Assembly (NCBI GenBank): GCA_015064665.1
Contig: SVRU01000006.1
Coordinates: forward strand, 1 to 50,438
Direction of reading: 5' to 3'
Length of the DNA: 50,438 nucleotides
Source of the DNA: Oscillospiraceae bacterium
GTDB lineage: Bacteria > Bacillota_A > Clostridia > Oscillospirales > CAG-272
Shown: positions 44,218 through 50,438 of the stretch, in pieces
Position numbering within the stretch: the stretch's first letter is position 1
Layout of the letters: every line of letters starts with the position of its first letter
Program-made: the position numbers and the translations under genes
The notes under the pieces: model-generated
What the model was told of the DNA's origin: nothing
Seen by the model: the letters and a program-made list of their open reading frames with translations, nothing else
The model's database searches: none

Positions 44218-45144
44218 ATGAAAACTTTTGAAATAAAAAAACGTGATTGGCGTGCCGTTGTTGACCTCTCTAACGGCGCAAGCTGTACCAGCCTTAAAAA
44301 CAGAAAATACGGTGCAACCATTCTTCGCGAGCCGCCTGCCGATAAAGCAGCTCGCGGTTCGCTGCTTTACGGAATGCCGATATTATTTCCCGTAAACAGA
44401 ATTGAAAAGGGAAGCTTTGAATTTGAGGGCAGGCAATACGTCTTTCCGATAAACGAGCCAAAAACAGACTGCCATTTGCACGGCGAGCTCTATAAGGCCG
44501 AATTTGAATTAATTGAAGCCTCAGACAGTCGGCTAAAATGCCGTTACGCCGCCTCAAAAGATTCGCCGTATCTTTGTTTTCCTCACGAATTTGAGATAAT
44601 TACCGAATACGAGCTTAAAGACGACGGACTTTATCACAAGGTAACGGTTAGGAATTTGTCAGGAGAAAATATGCCCGTGTTCCTTGGCTTTCACACTACC
44701 TTCAACAGCTTGTTTTTTAAAAATTCAAAGCCTGAGAATATACGCGTGTATGCTGAGATTTCCGAGGAGTATGCACGGAATATGACGACAAACTATTTGC
44801 CCAGCGGAGAAAAACCTCCGTTTGATTCTCTCTCGAGCTCTATTTCAAAAGGTGATTTAAACCCATTTTGTGAAAAATTCAGCAGACTTTACCGAGGTTG
44901 CGGGGTTATGACTGTAACCGATACGGCAAGCGGTTTGCGGATAGTTTATGAAAATGATGAAAAATATAAATTCCGTCTTATTTTATGCGGCGGTGATGAC
45001 GGCTATATCTGTCTTGAGCCGCAAACCTGTCTCGTTAATTGTCAGAATTCTCCGTTTTCAAGAGAAGAGGCAGGATTTGATTACCTAAAGCCTTTGGAAA
45101 GAAAAATATACCGTTCAAAAATATTTTTAGATGAAACAGTCTAA
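44218..45144 (+). CDS. Aldose 1-epimerase family protein
   Basis: A 308-residue galactose-mutarotase-like protein. It has the beta-sandwich pattern with CHLHGELY for the first active-site histidine, FLGFHTTFN for the second, and ICLEPQTCLVN with the catalytic Glu. RENs such as GMPILFPVNRIEKGSF match the LacX/YeaD-like epimerases. ATG 44218 (MKTFEIKKRDW) is chosen; two earlier in-frame ATG codons, 44176 and 44194, lie at or almost at the transcription start. Ribosome site is poor for all, so the start is tentative. First gene of the catabolic run. Confidence 0.83.
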   Translation: MKTFEIKKRDWRAVVDLSNGASCTSLKNRKYGATILREPPADKAARGSLLYGMPILFPVNRIEKGSFEFEGRQYVFPINEPKTDCHLHGELYKAEFELIEASDSRLKCRYAASKDSPYLCFPHEFEIITEYELKDDGLYHKVTVRNLSGENMPVFLGFHTTFNSLFFKNSKPENIRVYAEISEEYARNMTTNYLPSGEKPPFDSLSSSISKGDLNPFCEKFSRLYRGCGVMTVTDTASGLRIVYENDEKYKFRLILCGGDDGYICLEPQTCLVNCQNSPFSREEAGFDYLKPLERKIYRSKIFLDETV

Positions 45145-45170
45145 ATAAGCTTATAAGGAGATAGGTTAAT

Positions 45171-46322
45171 ATGAAAATAACCAAGCTTGAAATTATAAAA
45201 ATTAAACCGCGTTGGATGTTCTTAAAAATGCATACCGATACCGATATATACGGTCTGGGTGAACCTATCCTTGAAGGGCACGCCACGTCGGTTGAAGCTG
45301 TTCTCAGAGAATTTGAGGACTATCTCGTCGGTAAGGACCCGATGATGATCGAGCATCACGTGCAGGCTCTGTATCGCGGCAGCTTTTACCGAGGAGGTCC
45401 TCTTATGCTCTCGGCTATAAGCGGTATTGAGCAGGCAATGTGGGATATAAAAGGAAAATACTACAACTGTCCCGTATATGAAATGCTTGGCGGAAAGTGC
45501 AGAGATAGGGTCAGAATGTACTCACATATCAAGCGCGCCGGTGCTGCGGGAGAGTTTTCGATAGAAGAAATGCTTAAAATCGCAGATGAAAGACTTGCCG
45601 AGGGATACACCGCGCTCAAATACTCTATAATTCCGCCGATAAAGCAGGTCGATTCGCCTTCAAATACAAAAAAACATGTAGAGCGCTTTGCAAGAGTACG
45701 CGAGCATATAGGCTGGGATATCGATCTTGCAATCGACTTCCATGGCAGAGTCAGTCCCGCGATGGCGTTAAGACTTGCCGAGGAGCTGAAGCCTTATATG
45801 CCTTTCTTCATTGAAGAGCCGTGTTTGCCCGAAAACGTGGATACTATGGTGAATATTGCCCGTTCTACGACCATTCCCATTGCGGCGGGCGAACGCCTTT
45901 TCGGAAAATGGCAGTTTAGAGAGCTTATTGAAAAACAGGCGGTCAGCATAGTTCAACCCGATATATGTCATTGCGGCGGTATATTTGAGGGGCGAAAGAT
46001 CGCAACTATGATAGAACTTTATTACGGCTCGATAGCTCCGCACAATCCTCTTGGACCTATTTCCTTGGCATCTTGCCTGCAGATCGATGCATGCTCACCG
46101 AATTTCTTGGTTCAGGAGCATCCCGGTAACGCTGATAAGAGTGACCTTGGAGTAGGTTATATTAAAGAGCCGTTCGTTATCAAAAACGGATATATCGACG
46201 TTCCAACGAAGTCGGGTCTTGGTATTGAGATTGACGAGGATGCAATAAAAGAAAAGCTTTACGACGGAAAGTGGACGACGCCAAGACAGTATTTTGAGGA
46301 CGGCAGTGTCGCGGATTGGTAA
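45171..46322 (+). CDS. Mandelate racemase/enolase-family dehydratase, galactonate-dehydratase-like
   Basis: A 383-residue enolase-superfamily enzyme that abstracts an alpha proton from a sugar acid. Metal ligands are Asp189 (IDFHGR), Glu215 (IEEPC) and Glu241 (AAGERLF), with His191 and His291 (APHNPLGP) as acid/base pair, as in D-galactonate dehydratase (DgoD), although D-mannonate or another aldonate is not excluded. YRGGPLMLSAISGIEQAMWDIKGK is the family N-terminal signature. Ribosome site AAGGAGA. Aldonates could come from oxidised galactose or from pectin-derived sugars. Confidence 0.9.
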   Translation: MKITKLEIIKIKPRWMFLKMHTDTDIYGLGEPILEGHATSVEAVLREFEDYLVGKDPMMIEHHVQALYRGSFYRGGPLMLSAISGIEQAMWDIKGKYYNCPVYEMLGGKCRDRVRMYSHIKRAGAAGEFSIEEMLKIADERLAEGYTALKYSIIPPIKQVDSPSNTKKHVERFARVREHIGWDIDLAIDFHGRVSPAMALRLAEELKPYMPFFIEEPCLPENVDTMVNIARSTTIPIAAGERLFGKWQFRELIEKQAVSIVQPDICHCGGIFEGRKIATMIELYYGSIAPHNPLGPISLASCLQIDACSPNFLVQEHPGNADKSDLGVGYIKEPFVIKNGYIDVPTKSGLGIEIDEDAIKEKLYDGKWTTPRQYFEDGSVADW

Positions 46323-46375
46323 ATTGCTTTATAGCCTGAACTAATTTTTGAAATTGAAAATCGGAGGATGTATTA

Positions 46376-47164
46376 ATGAACAAATCGGTTTTTATAACCG
46401 GAGCGCACGACGGTACCGGCTTTGCGATTGCTTCACGGTTTGCGTCTGAGGGATATGATGTTTTTGTTGGAAGCCGCGAAAAAAGCAAGGCAGAAAGTGC
46501 GGCTGGAAGACTTGCGGAAAAATACGGTGTCTTTTCAAAGGGCTACGTATATCAGACGTCAACCCTTGATGAAAAGGAGGTTTCGGCAATTTTTGACGAT
46601 ATAAGAAAAATGGGATACCTTCTTGATACGCTTGTTCTGAATGCTGCAAATCTCGGCATCGGTCAGGTAAGCCTTGATGTTGATATAAATGATTTTATGG
46701 GTGTATATACCACGAATATCGGCTGGAACTTTCTTATGGCGCGTGAAGCAGCAAAGCAGATGCGCGAAAAAGGAAAGGGCGCAATTGTGTTTATCGGCTC
46801 GAATTCCTCTGTAAGAGTTACAGAAAACAGATGCGCTTATTGCTCGTCCAAAAGCGCGATAAACGCAATGTCAAAGTCCTTTGCTATCGATTGGGGCAAA
46901 TACGGAATCCGCTCAAATTGCGTTCTTCCCGGAATGATAAAGACTATTCGTTGGGAGCAGAATTTGAACAATGCAAAATATTGTCTTGCAAATTATACTC
47001 CTATCGAGGATATTGCAAGCTTTGAGGACGTTGCTAATGCGGCTTGGTATCTTGGAAGTGAGCATTCGCGCAATACTACGGGCGCAGAGATAGTCGTTGA
47101 CGGAGGAATGCTCGCTCAGCTTACTCCGAATATTGACAGAGAGCTTTGGAAGGAAAAGGGGTAA
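46376..47164 (+). CDS. Short-chain dehydrogenase/reductase
   Basis: A 262-residue NAD(P)-dependent oxidoreductase. The dinucleotide loop is TGAHDGTGFAI, the NAG-like strand is VLNAANLG, and the catalytic set is Ser (IGSNSS) with Tyr155-x3-Lys159. The GAEIVVDGGM end is typical of sugar or polyol SDRs. The position between an aldonate dehydratase and a tannase-family gene suggests sugar or sugar-acid oxidation. The next gene starts at the base after its stop codon. Confidence 0.92.
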   Translation: MNKSVFITGAHDGTGFAIASRFASEGYDVFVGSREKSKAESAAGRLAEKYGVFSKGYVYQTSTLDEKEVSAIFDDIRKMGYLLDTLVLNAANLGIGQVSLDVDINDFMGVYTTNIGWNFLMAREAAKQMREKGKGAIVFIGSNSSVRVTENRCAYCSSKSAINAMSKSFAIDWGKYGIRSNCVLPGMIKTIRWEQNLNNAKYCLANYTPIEDIASFEDVANAAWYLGSEHSRNTTGAEIVVDGGMLAQLTPNIDRELWKEKG

Positions 47165-48676
47165 ATGGCTTACTATATAAATTCGGAACAGAAAATTGAA
47201 GATTTTAAAAAGAAGCTCGGAGGCATCTCTCTTCCTAATACCAAAGTTGCTCATATAGGCTTTGTCGGCGAGGGAAGCGATGAAATCGAAGAGTTTAACA
47301 GCGCCGAATATCCCGCAACCGTCAGAGTTGTTTTCGAATCCTCGTTTGGCGACGATTCATACATAAGAAGCGAGCTCTGGCTTCCGTCAAACTGGAGCGG
47401 TGAGCTTCTCGGACTCGGTAACGGAGGATACGGCGGAACTCTTGTATCGAAATATTGGACGTATACCTTGCAGGGATTTGCGACCGTAGAAACCGATATG
47501 GGCACCTCTCGGCTCAGAGCAGAGGATTTCCCGAAATTTTCATACGACGTGCTTAAGGATTACAGCTGGCGTTCGACTCATATAATGACCGTCGTTGCAA
47601 AAATAATTGCAGAAGTATTTTACGGTAAAGCTCCGACGCGCTCATTCTTTATGGGCTCATCAGCAGGCGGGCTTCAGGGCTTTTCCGAGGTGCAAAGATT
47701 TCCCGATGATTATGACGGCATAATCGTAGGCGTTCCATCAAACAACGGTCTTAATTATCACGTTTATAACATATGGCTCTTCAGGCAGCTTGTAAGAGCC
47801 GACGGAAAACAGTATTTTCTGAACGCGGACGCTGAAAGAATCAACAAATGCGCCGTTGAATTTTTCAGAGCGCACGGCGACGGCGAGGACGAAGACGATT
47901 TTATAACCTTTCCGTATCTTGACGAAAACACGGTCGATGACTTTATAAAATATCTAAGAGAGAAAATTCCGGAATATACAGCTGAGCAATTAAATGCTTT
48001 GCGCGAAGCCTACAACGGACCAAGACATGCCAAAACCGGTGCGCAGATATTTTCGGGTCTTCCAATCGGCTCGGAAATATTCTGCGCATATATGACAAAA
48101 GATATTATGCATACAAGGTGCGGAAATAAATGGTTTGACCCGTATTTCGGTGTTCTTGATAAATCTCAGAACCTCAAGTTTACAGACGACTACGAAATGC
48201 TTCTTCGGGATATAGGACCTCATATCGGAGCGCACAATCCCGACCTTTCGGAATTTATGAAGTGCGGAGGAAAAATCATTTCCTATTCGGGCGCGGCTGA
48301 CCGCTCGGGTCCTTTCGGCGATATGTTGAAATACTATAACAGAGTCTGCGAAAGGCTTGGAGGTTTTGAAAAGGTTTCGGGATTCTTTCGCCATTTCACG
48401 CTTCCGGGAAAAGCGCACGGAAACAACGGAAGAGGAGCAAACGTATACCGCGGAAAGAATATGGACGAGCAGCTTATTGACGCGTTGAGAGCTTGGTGCG
48501 CCGGTGGCGAAGCGCCCGAGCATCTTACCGTAGCTCACGAGGTTAAAGACGAAAACGGAGTTTCAAGCTACACGTTTGTCAGAACGGTTTATCCATACCG
48601 CGCGGATATGGTTGAGGGACGGGATTTTCCGAAAACCACCGACGATAAATATCTCGATATCCCACAGTACAAATAA
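47165..48676 (+). CDS. Tannase/feruloyl-esterase family hydrolase, cytoplasmic
   Basis: A 503-residue alpha/beta hydrolase of the tannase family. The nucleophile is Ser166 in FMGSSAGGLQGF, the Asp site is near IISYSGAADRSG, and the His is in LPGKAHGNNGRG. Characterised members release gallate or ferulate from esters. No signal peptide is visible, unlike most secreted members, so it may act on small imported esters of plant phenolics. Stop of the SDR and start ATG are adjacent, indicating coupling. Confidence 0.85.
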   Translation: MAYYINSEQKIEDFKKKLGGISLPNTKVAHIGFVGEGSDEIEEFNSAEYPATVRVVFESSFGDDSYIRSELWLPSNWSGELLGLGNGGYGGTLVSKYWTYTLQGFATVETDMGTSRLRAEDFPKFSYDVLKDYSWRSTHIMTVVAKIIAEVFYGKAPTRSFFMGSSAGGLQGFSEVQRFPDDYDGIIVGVPSNNGLNYHVYNIWLFRQLVRADGKQYFLNADAERINKCAVEFFRAHGDGEDEDDFITFPYLDENTVDDFIKYLREKIPEYTAEQLNALREAYNGPRHAKTGAQIFSGLPIGSEIFCAYMTKDIMHTRCGNKWFDPYFGVLDKSQNLKFTDDYEMLLRDIGPHIGAHNPDLSEFMKCGGKIISYSGAADRSGPFGDMLKYYNRVCERLGGFEKVSGFFRHFTLPGKAHGNNGRGANVYRGKNMDEQLIDALRAWCAGGEAPEHLTVAHEVKDENGVSSYTFVRTVYPYRADMVEGRDFPKTTDDKYLDIPQYK

Positions 48677-48732
48677 TGACGATTCAGAGCATCGGTAATT
48701 TATGCTCGTAATATAAACGGAGGAGATACGAT

Positions 48733-50438
48733 ATGAAAATTACATTTGATCAAAGCCGACGGATTTTCAGCTTTGATTCTCCGGAAATGTCTTATGCTAT
48801 TACTACTACAGACGACGGACGTCTTGTAAATCTCTATTGGGGCGGTGCGATTTCCAATGTAGCTGATTACGATTTTGTAAGAGAGTCGCTCGTTGCCGAG
48901 CCGCATCCGTCCTTCGTCATGAAAACACGTCCCGAATATCGCTCGGGTGAAGCTTTTGATTACGGTTTGCCTTGCATTCGCGCAACGCAGGCTGACGGTG
49001 CGCAGACTCTTCGTATGAGATATGTCAGTCATTCGATTGAGGGGGATACATTGCGTATTACCGAGCGCGATGAATTTTATCCAATAGAAGTTGAGCTTGT
49101 ATATAAAACATGGGGTGAGCTGCCCTTGATCGGCCGTACAGCCATAATTCGAAATCTCGGTAAAGAACCCATTCGTCTTGATTCCGCAAAGAGTGCCTGC
49201 TTTCATCTGCCGGATTGCCGAAAGTGGCGTTTGACTCATTATGCCGGAAATAACAGCTCTGAATATCAGCTTATGCGCCAGAACGTCACTCAGTCGCGTA
49301 TTGAGATTCAGACCAATCGATTGACTATGTCGGGCGCACAGGCTGTTCCGTTCTTTGCGCTTGATGAAAACGGTGCATCTACCGAAACCTCGGGCGAGGT
49401 CTATTTCGGAGTTCTTCATTGGAGCGGCGATTTTCAGATAACGTTCGACAATCAGTACGGCAACTTTTGCAACGTTGTCGGCGGCGTCAGCGACTTTACC
49501 GCCGAAATTCCGCTGGAGCCAGGCGAAAGCTTTGAAACGCCGATGTTTACCGCAGGATTTTCCTCTCGCGGATTTGAGCGCATGAGCGAAATTTTCTACG
49601 ATTGGCAGTTTGATCATATTCTGCCTCGCGGAGATAAAAAAGACAAAGCACACGGAATATTCCCGATCATTTCAAACTCGTGGTATCCTTATCTTTTTGA
49701 CGTGACGGAAGAGAAGATCCTCTCGCTTATACCAAAGGTGAAATACGTTGGAGCAGAGCTGCTCGTTATCGACGACGGTTGGATGCCGAAACGCATAAAC
49801 TCCAAAGCCGGTCTAGGTGATTGGTTCGTTGACCCAGACAGATTTCCGAGGGGACTTGGCGTTATTTCCGATGCTTGTCACGATGCGGGGCTTCTTTTCG
49901 GCCTTTGGGTAGAGCCGGAAATGATTAATCCGGACAGCGACCTTTACCGCGCGCATCCCGATTGGGTGCTATCCGAGCCAAACCGCGAACGAACTCTTTT
50001 CCGAAATCAGTGTATTCTTGACATGTCGCGTGATGAAATAACCGATTGGGCAATCTCATGGCTTGACGAGCTTATAATCAGCGCAAGGCTTGATTATCTT
50101 AAATGGGATATGAACCGTCCCGTCAGCGAAATCGGTCTTTATTACCGCGACCGAGCAACCTGTGTGAAATATATCAAAAACGTTATGAGGATATGGGAGC
50201 ATCTTAACGAGCGATTCCCGGACTTGCTTCTTGAAAACTGTGCGGCGGGCGGCGGACGCGCCGATTTCGGTATGGTTCCAATGGCTGACAGAATCAACCG
50301 CTCGGATAATGCCGATCCCGTTGACGTAATGAAGCTTCACGAGGGATTTACGACCCTCTTTGTTCCGAAGCTTGCCGGAGGAGCGGGCAACGTTGCTCCC
50401 TCGCCTTACCGCAGAAGCAGATGTGCACCGCTTGATTA
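48733..50438 (+). CDS. Alpha-galactosidase, GH36, cut by right window edge
   Basis: The first 568 codons of a GH36 alpha-galactosidase (full length usually about 720-740); the frame is open to the window edge. The N-terminal beta-sandwich precedes the catalytic TIM barrel, opened by IISNSWYPYLFDVTEE and VIDDGWM. The nucleophile Asp459 lies in YLKWDMNR, LENCAAGGGRADFGM follows, and the acid/base is Asp525 in RSDNADP. The start ATG 48733 has GGAGGAGATA upstream. Hydrolyses raffinose-type or galactomannan-derived alpha-galactosides inside the cell. No signal peptide, and part of the divergent AraC-controlled run. Confidence 0.95.
   Translation, partial: MKITFDQSRRIFSFDSPEMSYAITTTDDGRLVNLYWGGAISNVADYDFVRESLVAEPHPSFVMKTRPEYRSGEAFDYGLPCIRATQADGAQTLRMRYVSHSIEGDTLRITERDEFYPIEVELVYKTWGELPLIGRTAIIRNLGKEPIRLDSAKSACFHLPDCRKWRLTHYAGNNSSEYQLMRQNVTQSRIEIQTNRLTMSGAQAVPFFALDENGASTETSGEVYFGVLHWSGDFQITFDNQYGNFCNVVGGVSDFTAEIPLEPGESFETPMFTAGFSSRGFERMSEIFYDWQFDHILPRGDKKDKAHGIFPIISNSWYPYLFDVTEEKILSLIPKVKYVGAELLVIDDGWMPKRINSKAGLGDWFVDPDRFPRGLGVISDACHDAGLLFGLWVEPEMINPDSDLYRAHPDWVLSEPNRERTLFRNQCILDMSRDEITDWAISWLDELIISARLDYLKWDMNRPVSEIGLYYRDRATCVKYIKNVMRIWEHLNERFPDLLLENCAAGGGRADFGMVPMADRINRSDNADPVDVMKLHEGFTTLFVPKLAGGAGNVAPSPYRRSRCAPLD

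Noticed and set aside
48700..49653. Minus-strand frame of 317 codons at the right end
   Set aside because: Antisense to GH36 alpha-galactosidase, which has clear catalytic motifs on the plus strand.

Overview
The window looks like a chromosomal piece of a spore-forming Bacillota of class Clostridia, probably a gut or other anaerobic plant-polymer user. The grounds are a spoIVA gene behind a SigE-type promoter, a T-box leader on tyrS, an ECF transporter S component, the Cys-rich short form of prolyl-tRNA synthetase, AT-rich intergenic DNA with TTGACA/17 bp/TATAAT promoters, and a cytoplasmic glycan-degrading gene set. Finer placement is not possible from this sequence alone. I see no prophage, insertion sequence or CRISPR array.

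Layout. 1-2300: edge of an unknown gene, an MFS transporter, a structured non-coding block and tRNA-Lys(UUU), then a small protein. 2300-10200: mostly leftward housekeeping genes: tyrS with its T-box, a metallo-beta-lactamase-fold protein plus aldose 1-epimerase pair, spoIVA, a degenerate biotin-ligase-like protein and proS, with one rightward P-loop kinase. 10400-16900: rightward aminotransferase, ligA, MATE exporter and a GH43-like glycosidase. 16900-19900: a DeoR-type regulator divergent from a phosphomannomutase-like HAD protein and a glycerol-1-phosphate dehydrogenase homologue, with three TTTGATTG operators between them. 20600-21200: thioredoxin plus a miniature ferredoxin:thioredoxin-reductase-like Fe-S protein. 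21300-27500: an orphan phage-like protein, a 1637-residue surface protein whose cytoplasmic tail resembles ribosomal protein uL15, and an ECF S component.

27500-33700: RluA-type pseudouridine synthase, AlaX editing protein, dCMP deaminase, a PflA-like radical SAM protein, an OmpR/PhoR-type two-component pair and a lipid kinase. 33700-37900: a complete leftward potABCD polyamine ABC operon with three 10-bp operator-like repeats upstream of its promoter. 38100-43200: M50 protease, a divergent orphan type II topoisomerase B subunit, a long plant-type phosphoglycerate mutase and a small SH3-like protein. 43300 to the right edge: an AraC-type regulator divergent from a sugar catabolic run (epimerase-like protein, galactonate-dehydratase-like enolase family member, SDR, tannase/feruloyl-esterase family protein, GH36 alpha-galactosidase cut by the window edge). 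These enzymes lack signal peptides and would act on imported oligosaccharides or aromatic esters.

The most unusual items are the uL15-like tail on a giant membrane protein, the degenerate BirA paralogue next to spoIVA, the thioredoxin/FTR-like pair, the DeoR/PMM-like/G1PDH operon with phased operators, the orphan topoisomerase subunit, and the structured repeat block beside tRNA-Lys. Promoters are remarkably uniform: nearly all have a 17-bp spacer and most carry an extended -10 TGn.
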